A DNA stretch of 64,000 nt from Mycobacterium sp. 1423905.2 (lineage in GTDB: Bacteria; Actinomycetota; Actinomycetes; Mycobacteriales; Mycobacteriaceae), in NCBI RefSeq assembly GCF_001673155.1, contig NZ_LZLE01000299.1, positions 1-64,000 on the forward strand, read 5' to 3'. Below are positions 19,698 through 30,751 of this stretch, piece by piece (positions within the stretch are counted from its first letter, which is position 1; each line of letters starts with the position of its first letter). Under the pieces are notes generated by a model. It had not been told where the DNA came from. It saw nothing but the letters and a program-made list of their open reading frames with translations, and searched no databases. A program made the translations under genes and the position numbers.

Positions 19698-20072
19698 ATG
19701 GCTCGACTAGTAGGCGTCGATCTGCCGCGCGACAAGCGGATGGAGATCGCGCTGACCTACATCTTCGGCGTCGGCCGGACCCGCTCGAACGAGATTCTGG
19801 CGGCCACCGGCATCGACAAGGACCTGCGTACCAGGGACCTGACCGATGACCAACTCACTCATCTGCGCGACTACATCGAAGCCAACCTGAAGGTGGAGGG
19901 TGACCTGCGCCGCGAGGTACAGGCCGACATCCGTCGCAAGATCGAAATCGGCTGCTACCAGGGTCTGCGGCACCGTCGCGGCCTGCCGGTGCGCGGCCAA
20001 CGGACCAAGACCAATGCGCGTACCCGCAAGGGTCCCAAGCGCACCATCGCGGGCAAGAAGAAGGCCAGGTAA
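19698..20072 (+). CDS. rpsM: 30S ribosomal protein S13
   Basis: A 124-residue S13, located in the 30S head where it contacts t[37 protein letters not shown] and the C-terminal basic stretch [16 protein letters not shown] are canonical. The start follows gaaagagga. It leads rpsM-rpsK-rpsD-rpoA-rplQ. Confidence 0.97.
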   Translation: MARLVGVDLPRDKRMEIALTYIFGVGRTRSNEILAATGIDKDLRTRDLTDDQLTHLRDYIEANLKVEGDLRREVQADIRRKIEIGCYQGLRHRRGLPVRGQRTKTNARTRKGPKRTIAGKKKAR

Positions 20073-20075
20073 CCG

Positions 20076-20492
20076 ATGCCACCGAAGAAGGCAAGCGCGT
20101 CCGGTCCCAAGAAGGGACAGAAGACCCGCCGGCGGGAAAAGAAAAACGTTCCGCATGGTGCGGCGCACATCAAGAGCACGTTCAACAACACGATCGTGAC
20201 CATCACCGACCCGCAGGGCAACGTCATCGCCTGGGCGTCGTCGGGTCACGTCGGCTTCAAGGGATCCCGCAAGTCGACGCCGTTCGCCGCCCAGCTGGCC
20301 GCGGAGAACGCTGCCCGCAAGGCCCAGGAGCACGGCGTGCGCAAGGTTGACGTGTTCGTCAAGGGCCCGGGTTCGGGCCGGGAGACCGCCATCCGCTCGT
20401 TGCAGGCCGCTGGCCTGGAGGTCGGGGCGATCTCCGATGTCACCCCCCAGCCGCACAACGGCGTCCGTCCGCCCAAGCGTCGGCGCGTCTAG
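20076..20492 (+). CDS. rpsK: 30S ribosomal protein S11
   Basis: A 138-residue S11 of the 30S platform. Canonical segments are [40 protein letters not shown] and the C-terminal [13 protein letters not shown]. It starts 3 bp after rpsM. Confidence 0.97.
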   Translation: MPPKKASASGPKKGQKTRRREKKNVPHGAAHIKSTFNNTIVTITDPQGNVIAWASSGHVGFKGSRKSTPFAAQLAAENAARKAQEHGVRKVDVFVKGPGSGRETAIRSLQAAGLEVGAISDVTPQPHNGVRPPKRRRV

Positions 20493-20502
20493 GAGATAAC
20501 TG

Positions 20503-21108
20503 ATGGCTCGTTACACCGGACCCGTTACGCGCAAATCGCGCCGGTTGCGCACCGACCTCGTCGGTGGCGACGCGGCATTCGAGAAGCGCCCGTACCCGCC
20601 CGGCCAGCACGGTCGCGCACGCATCAAGGAAAGCGAATACCTGCTGCAGCTGCAGGAGAAGCAGAAGGCCCGCTTCACCTATGGCGTGATGGAAAAGCAG
20701 TTCCGCCGCTACTACGAAGAGGCGGTGCGGCAGCCCGGCAAGACGGGTGAGGAACTGCTGCGCATCCTAGAAAGCCGGCTGGACAACGTCGTGTACCGCG
20801 CCGGGCTGGCGCGCACCCGCCGGATGGCCCGCCAGCTGGTCAGCCACGGCCACTTCAGCGTCAACGGCGTGCACGTCAACGTCCCCAGCTACCGGGTGTC
20901 GCAGTACGACATCATCGATGTGCGGGACAAGTCGCTGAACACGGTGCCGTTCCAGATCTCGCGGGAAACCGCCGGCGACCGCCCGATCCCGAGCTGGTTG
21001 CAGGTGGTGGGGGAGCGCCAGCGCATCCTGGTCCACCAGTTGCCGGAGCGCGCGCAGATCGACGTGCCGCTGGCCGAGCAGTTGATCGTCGAGTTCTACT
21101 CGAAGTAA
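20503..21108 (+). CDS. rpsD: 30S ribosomal protein S4
   Basis: A 201-residue S4, a primary 16S-binding assembly protein with an S4 RNA-binding domain (NVVYRAGLARTRRMARQLVS, GHFSVNGVHVNVPSYRV). The N-terminus MARYTGPVTRKSRRL has no four-Cys zinc site, so this is the zinc-free form. aggaga is at 20492-20497. In other bacteria S4 represses the alpha operon. Confidence 0.97.
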   Translation: MARYTGPVTRKSRRLRTDLVGGDAAFEKRPYPPGQHGRARIKESEYLLQLQEKQKARFTYGVMEKQFRRYYEEAVRQPGKTGEELLRILESRLDNVVYRAGLARTRRMARQLVSHGHFSVNGVHVNVPSYRVSQYDIIDVRDKSLNTVPFQISRETAGDRPIPSWLQVVGERQRILVHQLPERAQIDVPLAEQLIVEFYSK

Positions 21109-21162
21109 CAGACTTCCGCCGCTGCGGCCGCAGCCGCGGAACACCCAAACGGCATCAAATAG

Positions 21163-22236
<1,074 letters not shown>

Positions 22237-22264
22237 CCCGCTTTTGACCTAAGGAGCGTCTCCA

Positions 22265-22867
22265 ATGCCCAAGCCCACCAAGGGCCCTCGCCTCGGCGGG
22301 TCGTCTTCGCACCAGAAGGCGCTGTTGGCCAACCTGGCTACCTCGTTGTTCGAGCACGGCCGGATCAAGACCACTGAGCCCAAGGCGCGGGCGTTGCGGC
22401 CGTACGCGGAGAAGCTGATCACCCACGCCAAGAAGGGCACCTTGCACAATCGGCGTGAGGTGCTCAAGAAGATCCGGGACAAAGATGTGGTGCACGCCTT
22501 GTTCGCCGAGATCGGGCCGTTCTTCTCCGACCGCAACGGCGGTTACACCCGCATCATCAAAGTCGAGCCACGCAAGGGCGACAACGCCCCGATGGCTGTG
22601 ATCGAGTTGGTGCGGGAGAAGACGGTGACCTCGGAAGCGGATCGGGCGCGGCGGGCCAAACCGGCCAAGAAGGCCGCGCCGGAGGCTGCGGCGTCGGAGG
22701 CGGCTCCGGAAGCGGCGGCCGCGGCGCCGCAGGCGTCGGTCGAACCGGAGGCCGTGGACGATTCGGCAGCCGAGGAGACCGCGGCAGACACCGAGGCCAC
22801 GCCCGAGGCGGCCGCTGCCACGCCGCAGGCGGGCGTCGAAGAAGCCGACGAGGCTCCGGAGAATTAG
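22265..22867 (+). CDS. rplQ: 50S ribosomal protein L17 with Ala/Glu-rich tail
   Basis: A 200-residue protein. The first 120 are the L17 core ([40 protein letters not shown]). The rest is an Ala/Pro/Glu-rich low-complexity extension of about 80 residues, typical of mycobacterial L17 and absent from the E. coli protein. The start follows aaggag. Its stop abuts the truA coding frame. Confidence 0.95.
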   Translation: MPKPTKGPRLGGSSSHQKALLANLATSLFEHGRIKTTEPKARALRPYAEKLITHAKKGTLHNRREVLKKIRDKDVVHALFAEIGPFFSDRNGGYTRIIKVEPRKGDNAPMAVIELVREKTVTSEADRARRAKPAKKAAPEAAASEAAPEAAAAAPQASVEPEAVDDSAAEETAADTEATPEAAAATPQAGVEEADEAPEN

Positions 22868-22871
22868 TGCA

Positions 22872-23705
22872 GTTGTCCGTCTGCGGCTCGACATTGCCTA
22901 CGACGGAACGGATTTCGCGGGCTGGGCCGCGCAAGCGGGACAGCGGACGGTCGCCGGCGTCCTCGATGAGGCGCTGACGACCGTCTTTCGCGTTCCGGTG
23001 CGGCTTCGTGCGGCGGGGCGCACCGATGCCGGCGTGCACGCCACCGGCCAGGTGGCCCACGCCGACGTGCCGGTCGAAGCGGTGCCCCACGCCTATTCCC
23101 GCTCGGCTCAACCGGGTGACCCCGAATTCCGGCCACTGGTACGGCGGTTGGCGAGGTTCTTGGCCGCCGACGTCCGAGTCATCGACATCACCCGCGCCCC
23201 TTCAGGTTTCGACGCCCGCTTCTCCGCCCTGCGCCGGCACTACGTCTATCGGCTATCCACGGCGCCCTACGGTGTCGAGCCGCAGCAGGCCCGCTATGTG
23301 ACCGCCTGGCCGCGGGAGCTGGACGTGGCGGCGATGTCGGCTGCTGCGCAGGACCTGCTGGGCCTGCACGACTTCGCCGCGTTCTGCCGTCATCGCGAAG
23401 GCGCCACCACCATCCGCGAGTTGCAGCGGCTGGATTGGTCACGAGACGGGGATCTCGTCACGGCGCAGGTCAGCGCCGACGCGTTCTGCTGGTCAATGGT
23501 GCGCTCACTGGTGGGGGCGCTACTGGTGGTCGGCGAACGCCGGCGTTCGGCGCAGTGGTGCCGTGAATTGCTCTCTGCCACTGCACGTTCCAGTGACTTC
23601 GCGGCCGCGCCGCCGCACGGATTGACGATGGTAGGGGTGGATTACCCGCCCGACGACGAGCTGGCGTCGCGGGTGCTGATCACCCGGGATCTGCGGACCC
23701 GTTAA
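22872..23705 (+). CDS. truA: tRNA pseudouridine synthase A (start unclear)
   Basis: TruA makes pseudouridine at positions 38-40 of tRNA anticodon arms. The family N-terminus [20 protein letters not shown] and the catalytic Asp in [15 protein letters not shown] are clear, as are the following HDFAAFCRH and [16 protein letters not shown]. The true coding frame extends to about 22872, yet no ATG, GTG or TTG occurs in that frame before 22998. A 22998 start would delete the first strand of the fold. Either a non-standard start (ATT at 22863 or CTG 22881) or a one-base deletion just after the GTG at 22867 is needed. Coordinates mark the recognisable frame. Confidence 0.8.
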   Translation, partial: VVRLRLDIAYDGTDFAGWAAQAGQRTVAGVLDEALTTVFRVPVRLRAAGRTDAGVHATGQVAHADVPVEAVPHAYSRSAQPGDPEFRPLVRRLARFLAADVRVIDITRAPSGFDARFSALRRHYVYRLSTAPYGVEPQQARYVTAWPRELDVAAMSAAAQDLLGLHDFAAFCRHREGATTIRELQRLDWSRDGDLVTAQVSADAFCWSMVRSLVGALLVVGERRRSAQWCRELLSATARSSDFAAAPPHGLTMVGVDYPPDDELASRVLITRDLRTR

Positions 23706-24352
23706 AGCCGACCCGCCACGAAGTTGGCGGCCTCGTTGGTCAGTCCCGGCACGTAGCCCAAGTGGGCTTTCCACTGGTCGCCGTCGGAGCAGATCGGATC
23801 GCCCTGGTTGCACAGGTTGAGGATCTTGGCGCCGAAACGGGGACTGAGCGCGTTCATCAGGCCACCGGCGCGCCCAGACGGGTTGCCGAACAGGGTGACC
23901 GCGGCGACGTGATCGGCCGCGTCGGCCGGCAACGGCGCGGTGAAACCCAAGCCGGGCAGCGGTGCGGCGGTGACGATGTCCATGACCGCGGCGCCTTGTG
24001 AATACCCGCCGAGCACCAGCTTGGTTTCGGGGCAATTGTTGGCCATGTGCTGCACGTGGTCGCTGGCGTCGTTGGCGCCGTCGGTGGCGGCCAGAAAGTC
24101 CTTATTCGCCGGATAATTCACGCCGTATGCCCCGACGTTCTTCTTGCTCTGCTGGCGCAGCGAACTCACCATCGCCGCGCCCACCCGGCCCAGGCCGGGC
24201 GGCTCGTCGGTTCCGCGGGCGAAGACCACCTCGACATCGGGACAGGATGCCGCCACGGCTCTCGGGGCGTGCGGGGCCGAGATGAACATTGCGGCCGCTG
24301 CGATCAACACAGCGGCCGCCGAAGGGCAGAGTTTTCGCCCGATCGATCTCAT
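23702..24352 (-). CDS. Secreted cutinase-family esterase (Rv3452/Cut4-like)
   Basis: A 216-residue cutinase-like serine esterase. The N-terminal signal peptide is hydrophobic ([21 protein letters not shown]). The nucleophile elbow GGYSQGA, conserved disulfide Cys residues ([25 protein letters not shown]) and a C-terminal His region (HLGYVPG) are visible. Mycobacterial cutinases hydrolyse lipids and esters outside the cell. It is convergent with truA with a 4 bp overlap of ends and paralogous to the next gene. Confidence 0.87.
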   Translation of the reverse strand: MRSIGRKLCPSAAAVLIAAAAMFISAPHAPRAVAASCPDVEVVFARGTDEPPGLGRVGAAMVSSLRQQSKKNVGAYGVNYPANKDFLAATDGANDASDHVQHMANNCPETKLVLGGYSQGAAVMDIVTAAPLPGLGFTAPLPADAADHVAAVTLFGNPSGRAGGLMNALSPRFGAKILNLCNQGDPICSDGDQWKAHLGYVPGLTNEAANFVAGRL

Positions 24353-24382
24353 GCCGCGATATTACGGGTTATTGACAGCGCG

Positions 24383-25213
24383 TCAGTGCACCGCGACAAC
24401 CGAACCCGGACCCTGCACAGGCGTTCCCGGGACCTGCGGGCCCAGACCGGGAATCGGTGCGGTGCCCGGCGACTGCGGCACTTGCGGACCCAATCCGGGC
24501 ACCAGCGGGCTCTGCCCGGGAAGGTGCGAGGAGGACCCGGCCAGCAGCCTGCTGGCCACGAACGTGGCCGCCTGGGTGGTGTAGGCGGGGACGTAACCCT
24601 CGGTGTGGCCGCTCCATTCGTTCCCTGCCCCCGCGTGACAGATCGGGTCCTGCGGGTTGCACAGGTCGATGGCCTTGGAACCCAACAGGGGACTGGCGTT
24701 GGGCACCGCCCCGCCGGCGCGGTCGGCGACGTCACCGAAGGTGGCGACCGCGGCGATGTTGCTGGCGTATTCGGGCGGTAGCGAACTGCCCCAACTGATT
24801 CCGCCGATCGGCACGCCGGCGACGATGTCGATCACCGATGCGCCCTGCGAGTAGCCGCCCAGCACGATCTGGGTGTTCGGGCAGTTGGACACCGTCTGCT
24901 TGACATGGTTGATCACGTCGTTGGCGCCGTCGCCGCCGTGCAACTGCAGTTTGCTGGCGGCGTAATTGACCCCGTACGTGCCGATGTCCATGCCGTTGGT
25001 CTGTTGGCGCAGCGAGTCGACGAACGCGTCGCCGACGCGGCCCATGCCAGGCGGCTCGTTGGTTCCCCGCGCGAACACGACCTCGGCGTCGTGGCAGTCG
25101 GCGGCCGACGCCACCGGAACGGCCGCGGCGGGGTTTCCGACGGCGGCGGCGGCCAGTGCGGCGGCGCCTAGGCCGGCCCGACCGGCCAGGCGGCGGATGC
25201 GGAGCTGGAACAT
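24383..25213 (-). CDS. cut3: Secreted cutinase-family esterase with Pro-rich tail (Rv3451/Cut3-like)
   Basis: A 276-residue esterase with a signal peptide ([19 protein letters not shown]), [14 protein letters not shown], the GGYSQGASV nucleophile motif, [11 protein letters not shown] with the catalytic Asp, and [12 protein letters not shown] with the His. The C-terminus has two copies of a PGLGPQVP unit in a Pro/Gly-rich tail of about 45 residues. ATG 25213 is chosen because it starts the signal peptide; the frame is open further upstream to 25375 without a signal-like sequence. It is divergent from eccB4. Confidence 0.87.
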   Translation of the reverse strand: MFQLRIRRLAGRAGLGAAALAAAAVGNPAAAVPVASAADCHDAEVVFARGTNEPPGMGRVGDAFVDSLRQQTNGMDIGTYGVNYAASKLQLHGGDGANDVINHVKQTVSNCPNTQIVLGGYSQGASVIDIVAGVPIGGISWGSSLPPEYASNIAAVATFGDVADRAGGAVPNASPLLGSKAIDLCNPQDPICHAGAGNEWSGHTEGYVPAYTTQAATFVASRLLAGSSSHLPGQSPLVPGLGPQVPQSPGTAPIPGLGPQVPGTPVQGPGSVVAVH

Positions 25214-25333
25214 CCCGAAAATTTTACCCACAGTGGCCGACCGGGAAAAATTTCCGAACCTGTGGATGAGCGGTGACCTGCGCTGCGTGGGCGCCTTAAC
25301 GTGGGGGCCGATTCGAGGACTCGTGGGGGTCAT

Positions 25334-26701
25334 GTGTCGCGGCAGGGGACGACTTGGCTGCACGTCAGCGGTCACCGTTTACTGGTTCGGCGCCTCGAAG
25401 CGGCTTTGCTCGGTCGGGATCCCGGGAGCCTGGGCCGCGCGCACTCGGTGTCGTTGACGATCGGCTGTGTGGTGGCGGCCGTCTTGGTGGCCGGCAGCGC
25501 CGCACTGGCGGTGTGGCAGCCGCGTACCGGCCTCGGTGACGCGCGAATAGTGCTGAGCCAAGAGTCCGGGGCGCTGTATGTGCGGGTCGGCCAGACCTGG
25601 CATCCGGTGCTCAATCTGGCATCGGCCCGGTTGATCGCGGCGACGAACGCCGATCCCAGGCCGGTGCATGCCTCGGAGTTGCGTGGCACGAGTCGTGGTT
25701 CGCTGCTAGGCATCCCGGGAGCGCCCGCCAGCATCGATGCGCCGCTGCCGGGCCCGGGATTGCCGTGGACCATTTGTGACAGCACACGCGACCCGACCAC
25801 TACGGTGCTGGTCGGTGCGGCGGCGGTTGACCACCTGGGCGCCGAGCAGGCCGTGCTGGTGGCGCCGGCGTCCGGTGCGCCGGCCTATCTGCTCTACCGG
25901 GGGCATCGGGCGGTGGTGAATCTCGCGGATCGGGCCGTGGTGCGGGCGCTGCGGCTCGACGGACGAACTCCGCGACCGGTGTCTCAGCCTTTGCTCGCCA
26001 GCATCCCCGAGGCGCCGCCCATCACCGCTCCGGCCATCAGCGCGGTAGCCGGGCGCAGCGCGTCGGGGCTCGCCGGCGTCGCGGTGGGAACTGTGCTGCG
26101 CATCACACGCGCGCAAGGCGAGGACTACTACGTCGTGCTGGGCAACGGCGTGCAGCGCATCGGTCAGGTGACCGCCGATCTGTTGCGCGGCAATTCGCGG
26201 GGCAGCGCCGACATCGTCACCGTGGCGCCCGAAGTTATCCGCGCCGCGGCGGTGGTCGAGACGTTGCCGGTGTCCACCTTCCCCGAGCGGGCACCCGACA
26301 TCGCGGACGCGGCGACGCTGTGTGTGACGTGGACGTCGCCCCGAGCCGGCGCCGCCGAGAGCGCAATCTCGGCGGGCAACGGACCGCCGCTCGCGCACCA
26401 GCCGGTCACCTTGACCCAGGCCGACGGCCGCGGACCGGCAGTGGACGCGTTCTACCTTCCGCCGGGCCGCAGCGCTTATGTGGTCGCCCGCAATCTGTCC
26501 GGGGACGGCACCGGCAGCCGGTACCTCGTCACCGACACCGGTGCCCGGTTCCCGGTCCACGACGACGAAGCCGCACATCATCTCGGTATGTCCGCAGCAC
26601 CGGTCCCGGCGCCATGGCCGATCCTGGCGACGCTGCCCGCCGGACCCGAACTGAGCCGGGAGCAGGCCTCAGTGGCCCGCGACGTCGTCGCGACGCCGTA
26701 A
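25334..26701 (+). CDS. eccB4: ESX-4 secretion system membrane protein EccB4
   Basis: 455 residues. A short cytoplasmic start ([20 protein letters not shown]) is followed by one TM helix ([20 protein letters not shown]) and a large periplasmic domain with repeats such as [34 protein letters not shown] and [20 protein letters not shown]. It is a core component of the ESX membrane complex. GTG 25334 is chosen by match to the Rv3450c N-terminus; ATG-type starts upstream are weaker. Its 3' end overlaps mycP4 by 33 bp on the opposite strand. Confidence 0.92.
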   Translation: MSRQGTTWLHVSGHRLLVRRLEAALLGRDPGSLGRAHSVSLTIGCVVAAVLVAGSAALAVWQPRTGLGDARIVLSQESGALYVRVGQTWHPVLNLASARLIAATNADPRPVHASELRGTSRGSLLGIPGAPASIDAPLPGPGLPWTICDSTRDPTTTVLVGAAAVDHLGAEQAVLVAPASGAPAYLLYRGHRAVVNLADRAVVRALRLDGRTPRPVSQPLLASIPEAPPITAPAISAVAGRSASGLAGVAVGTVLRITRAQGEDYYVVLGNGVQRIGQVTADLLRGNSRGSADIVTVAPEVIRAAAVVETLPVSTFPERAPDIADAATLCVTWTSPRAGAAESAISAGNGPPLAHQPVTLTQADGRGPAVDAFYLPPGRSAYVVARNLSGDGTGSRYLVTDTGARFPVHDDEAAHHLGMSAAPVPAPWPILATLPAGPELSREQASVARDVVATP

Positions 26702-27994
26702 TCGACCGGAAACCCCAATCAGCGCCAACACCACGAGGCCGATCGCCGCGCCGCCGACGGCGGTGCCGCGGTCCGCCGAGGCCCGTCGTGGGGGCGGCGC
26801 GGAAGGTGTGCTGATCGGCCGTGTCGCAGGTAGCGGGTGGGCGGGTTCGGTCTCGGTGCTGACGGCGGCCATGGCATCCACCGTGCCGTTGCCGACGAGC
26901 GGATCCCACCCGGCCGCGGGGTGGTGCGCGGTCGCTTCGATGCGGTGCATCACCTGCCGCGCGGTCCAGGTCGGGAAGCGGGCGCGGATGAGCGCGGCGA
27001 GCGCGCTGACCACCGGCGCGGCGAAACTGGTCGCCGAAATCGGTTCGTTCCCAACGCGGCAGACTAGGCCGTCACCGACCGGACTGAGCGAGGTCACCGC
27101 CTCACCGGTCGCTGCCACGTCGACCCACGGCCCGGCGAGGGTAAACGTCGACGGTGCTCCCGCGGCGTTCACCGACCCGACGGTCAAGACATAGTCGTCG
27201 TACCACGCCGGGCTGACGATCACGGTGGCGGTGTCGCGGGTGGCGTCGGACCGTTGCTGCGGGCAGTGCGCCGCGCCGCCGGTGTTCCCCGCCGCGACGA
27301 CCACGACGGCGTTCTTGACGTCGACCGCATAGGCGAGCGCGGCACCCAGGGCGCGGTCGTCGAACGCGGTCGCGGTCGGAACGCACGCCACCGAGGAGAT
27401 GTTGATGACCGATGCGCCCAGATCCGCGGCGGTGCGAACGGCTTTGGCCATGGTGTCCACGTCACCGACGCCGCTGCCGTGTCCCTGGGCCGCGAACTTG
27501 GCGCTGGACTGACGGATGCTGATCAGCGTGACATCGGGTGCCACGCCGCTGAACGGGTCGGTGCCGGGATCGGGCGCGCCGCCGATGATTCCGGCGACCA
27601 GGGTGCCGTGCGCGTCGCAGTCCTGGGTGCCGTCGCCGGTGAACACGTAGTCACCTCCGGGGATCAGCTTGGGCAGCCGCCGATGCCGCGACACTCCGGT
27701 GTCGATGATCGCGACCCGTTGACCGGCGCCACGGGTCAGTTGCCAGACGCGCGGCAGATCCAAGCCGGTCAGTTGGGCCGGCGGGTCCGGGGTCGCTGTC
27801 GCGGCCGGCGCTGGGGTGCACGTCTCGCGCTGCACGGTCGGTCGCGACGGGGCCGGGAATGCCGTTGCGGGAAGGCGATTTTCGTCGATCGGGGGTGGGG
27901 ATACGGCGTAGGCCGACGGTGTGCCGCACTGGGCCAGCGCCGTGATCACCGCAACTGCGCCCAGGCGCGAGGCACGTGTGCCGGCCGTGCTCAT
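26669..27994 (-). CDS. mycP4: Mycosin-4, subtilisin-like serine protease of ESX-4
   Basis: A 441-residue mycosin. It has a signal peptide (AVAVITALAQCGTPSAYA), an S8 protease domain with the triad in VAIIDTGVS (Asp), CDAHGTLVAG (His) and ATSFAAPVVSALAALI (Ser), and the oxyanion Asn in VVVAAGNTGG. A C-terminal TM helix follows (GGAAIGLVVLALIGVSG). Mycosins are needed for ESX complex stability. ATG 27994 overlaps the eccD4 stop (ATGA). Confidence 0.93.
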   Translation of the reverse strand: MSTAGTRASRLGAVAVITALAQCGTPSAYAVSPPPIDENRLPATAFPAPSRPTVQRETCTPAPAATATPDPPAQLTGLDLPRVWQLTRGAGQRVAIIDTGVSRHRRLPKLIPGGDYVFTGDGTQDCDAHGTLVAGIIGGAPDPGTDPFSGVAPDVTLISIRQSSAKFAAQGHGSGVGDVDTMAKAVRTAADLGASVINISSVACVPTATAFDDRALGAALAYAVDVKNAVVVVAAGNTGGAAHCPQQRSDATRDTATVIVSPAWYDDYVLTVGSVNAAGAPSTFTLAGPWVDVAATGEAVTSLSPVGDGLVCRVGNEPISATSFAAPVVSALAALIRARFPTWTARQVMHRIEATAHHPAAGWDPLVGNGTVDAMAAVSTETEPAHPLPATRPISTPSAPPPRRASADRGTAVGGAAIGLVVLALIGVSGRLRRRDDVAGH

Positions 27995-29313
27995 CCGAGG
28001 TGAAGAGCGCGCACGGTGTCGAAGGCGCCGCTGACCCAGCAACTCACCGGGACTACCGCGATCAACGCCAGGCATTCCAGTGCGTCGATACTGCGCCGTG
28101 CCAGCGGCGACAGTGGAATCCCGGGTCCGACGAACCCGAGGTACATAGCCAGCGCGCTCAGCACGGCGGCCGACGCCGCGATCCACGGGCTGTGGTGGGG
28201 CACGCGCATGGCGGCAAGGGCGCAGGTCGCTGCGGCCGTGACGGTTCCGGTGACGGCAAACACCAGAGACTGCCTCCTGTTTCGGGTCTGCAGCAAGAAG
28301 AGGGCGCCGGTGATGCCCGACAAGGTGAGGCCCCGCGGTGTGCTGAGCGCTGCGACGGCGGCGCCGGCTGCGGCCGAGGCGCAGAACGCGGCGGACAGGC
28401 AGGTGAGCCAGCGGTCGGCGCGCACCACTTTCTCGGTAACAGCTTCCGCGAGAGTTTGGTCGTCGGCCGGTGACAACCTCGCGGCGACCAGGGCGATGCG
28501 CGGCGACAGCTCGAGTGCGGCCAACGAGCCCAGCGCACCCAGCACCCCCACCGTCGGCGGCCGCGCTTCGGTAAGCACACCCGTCAGTGCGCTGAGCGCC
28601 GTCACCGCTGCAAAGACCGTCACTGCCCTAAAAATTGTCGTGTCGCAGCGCATTAACCGAGCGGCGAGCCGGGCGGCGACCGCGGCCGACGTCGCGGCCG
28701 GCAGCACATTGAGCAGGCTCGGCGGCCCAGGAACGGCCACGAACCCGGCCACGGCGGCGTTGACGACGGCGATCAGAGCCAGCGTTTGTGCGGCCAGTGA
28801 CTCTCGATACGTCCGCTGGGCGACCCCGGCCAGTGACAGGACGATGACGGCGGTGGTGGCGGCGACAGCTGCGGTTACGCCGACGCTTTGCACCGCCGGC
28901 CCGTGCAGAACCACAATCACCGCAGCCACCGCGGTGGTGACACCCGCCGTCACGGCCGCGCCGAGCCGGGTGGCGGTGCGGATGTCTTTGTGTACGAGTG
29001 TGGTCGACACCGTCTCGGCGAGGTCGTCGTTGCGTGGGGTCGGCGGCCTGCTGACCTCGTGGCTCAGGACCAACACCGCGCCATCGCGAATATCGTTTTG
29101 CGCCAACGTGGTCGAGACCGGCAGTGAAGCGGCGCCCAACGGGGCGAGGTGGTAGGACCTCGGCGGCTGCCCGCACTGGTCACCCAGCAGGTCGACGAGC
29201 GCGGGAATCAAGGTAGCGACAGGTACCGCGGCGGGCACACAGACATCCGCGGCGACAGCTCCGGCATGAATGCAAACGCGCCGCAAACCGTGATCTGTTG
29301 TCTCTAATCTCAT
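27991..29313 (-). CDS. eccD4: ESX-4 integral membrane channel protein EccD4
   Basis: 440 residues. An N-terminal ubiquitin-like domain (about 1-90, GLRRVCIHAGAVAADVCVP) is followed by about eleven hydrophobic helices, such as TAGVTTAVAAVIVVLHG and SLVFAVTGTVTAAATCALAA. EccD dimers form the ESX membrane vestibule. The gene is translationally coupled to mycP4 and divergent from eccC4 with 98 bp between starts. Confidence 0.92.
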   Translation of the reverse strand: MRLETTDHGLRRVCIHAGAVAADVCVPAAVPVATLIPALVDLLGDQCGQPPRSYHLAPLGAASLPVSTTLAQNDIRDGAVLVLSHEVSRPPTPRNDDLAETVSTTLVHKDIRTATRLGAAVTAGVTTAVAAVIVVLHGPAVQSVGVTAAVAATTAVIVLSLAGVAQRTYRESLAAQTLALIAVVNAAVAGFVAVPGPPSLLNVLPAATSAAVAARLAARLMRCDTTIFRAVTVFAAVTALSALTGVLTEARPPTVGVLGALGSLAALELSPRIALVAARLSPADDQTLAEAVTEKVVRADRWLTCLSAAFCASAAAGAAVAALSTPRGLTLSGITGALFLLQTRNRRQSLVFAVTGTVTAAATCALAAMRVPHHSPWIAASAAVLSALAMYLGFVGPGIPLSPLARRSIDALECLALIAVVPVSCWVSGAFDTVRALHLG

Positions 29314-30707
29314 TGCTCGGCAGAGTAATCGGAGTCCGATATGACAGTTGTGCGGCTATCCACAGGTGAGTTGCGCCCGCCGAGTGGGCCTCCCTAACGT
29401 CGTCGATCGTCATGGAACGACCGACGGAAATCGAGGTGACCGCACCGCCGGAGGTGCCCCGGTCGGTGCCCTCGGGTGTGCTGCTGCGGTTGGTGCCCGT
29501 CGGCATGTCGGTTGCCACGATCGGGGTGATGGCGGCAGCGTTGGCGTCGGGCTCGCCGGTGGCGCGCAGCCCGACCTTTCTGGCGTTTCCGGCGATGATG
29601 CTGGGTTCATTGCTGGTGAGTGTGTTGGGCGGCCGGGGCCGTCACGACATCGTCGCCGATCGACTCGATTACCTCGACTACCTCAGTGGTCTGCGCGGCA
29701 TCGTCGCCGACCTGGCCACGGCGCAACACGTTTCGCTGGCCGACGCGCATCCCGACCCGTACACGTTGTGGACGTTGATCGGCGGAGCGCGCATGTGGGC
29801 GCGGCGGCCGGGTGACCCGCAGTTCTACCACGTGCGGGTCGGCCGTGGGAGTCGACCGTTGGCCACCCGGTTGACGGTTCCTCCAGGAACGCCCGCGTGC
29901 CGCCCGGACCCGGTGACCGACACCGCGTTGCGCCGGTTCCTGCGCGCACATTCCACGTTGGTCGACGCGCCCATCGCGATCCCGCTCGACGGCCCGATGA
30001 CGATCGACGGGGATCCGACCACGGTGCGCGCATTACTGCGCGCCATGGTCTGTCAGCTGGCCGTGCTGCACGCACCGGATCAGGCGCTGATCGCCGCGGT
30101 GGTCTGTGAGGGCAGCCGCGCGGAGTGGGACTGGCTGAAGTGGTTGCCGCACAACCAAGGTCCGGTCGCCACCGCTGCGGCCGATCCCGCCCCGATGGTG
30201 TTCTCGACGCTGGAGCAGGCGCACCTCGTGCTCGGCGAGGCAGCGTCGGCCGCGGTGGTGATCGTGGACTCTGACGAGCATGACGACTGCCGCACCGGAC
30301 GGGCCATCCTCAGGGTGGGCGTGCCGGGCGGACCGCCGACGATCCGGCGCCCGGATCAGACCCAGACGCTCGATTGCCCGGATCAGATGAGTGTGTTGGA
30401 CGCGGTGGTGTGTGCCCGCCGCTTGGCCGCACACATACCCAGTGCGCGTGGCGGTGTGCACTCCAGCCTGTGGGAGGAACAAGACGACCGGCTCTGCGTC
30501 TCAATCGGGTTGACCCCCGAGGGTATGGCCGTCGAGCTGGATATCAAGGAGTCCGCCGAGGGCGGCATGGGTCCACACGGGTTGTGCGTCGGCGCCACCG
30601 GCTCGGGCAAATCCGAATTGTTGCGGACCGTGGCGTTGGGCATGATGGCCCGCAACTCCCCAGCGGTGCTGAACCTACTGCTGGTCGATTTCAAAGGCGG
30701 CGCCACC

Positions 30708-30715
30708 TTCCTCGA
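30708..30715 (+). other. attL core of the element
   Basis: TTCCTCGA marks the left chromosome/element boundary in eccC4. The last four bases TCGA are shared with the right boundary. A short core is typical of large serine integrases. Sequence to the left is eccC4; sequence to the right (caaggaaagtcaac) is foreign to eccC4. Confidence 0.75.
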
Positions 30716-30739
30716 CAAGGAAAGTCAACAAGTACACGT

Positions 30740-30745
30740 TATGCT
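30740..30745 (+). promoter_or_regulatory. Possible -10 element for leaderless integrase transcript
   Basis: TATGCT fits the mycobacterial TANNNT -10 pattern and ends 6 bases before the integrase GTG at 30752. Transcription would then begin at or next to the start codon, giving a leaderless mRNA. No usable Shine-Dalgarno spacing and no clear -35 are seen. Confidence 0.4.
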
Positions 30746-30751
30746 GCAGGG

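Noticed and set aside
30374-30751. N-terminal extension of the serine integrase frame
   Set aside because: Alternative frame of eccC4; the resolvase domain starts at GTG 30752.
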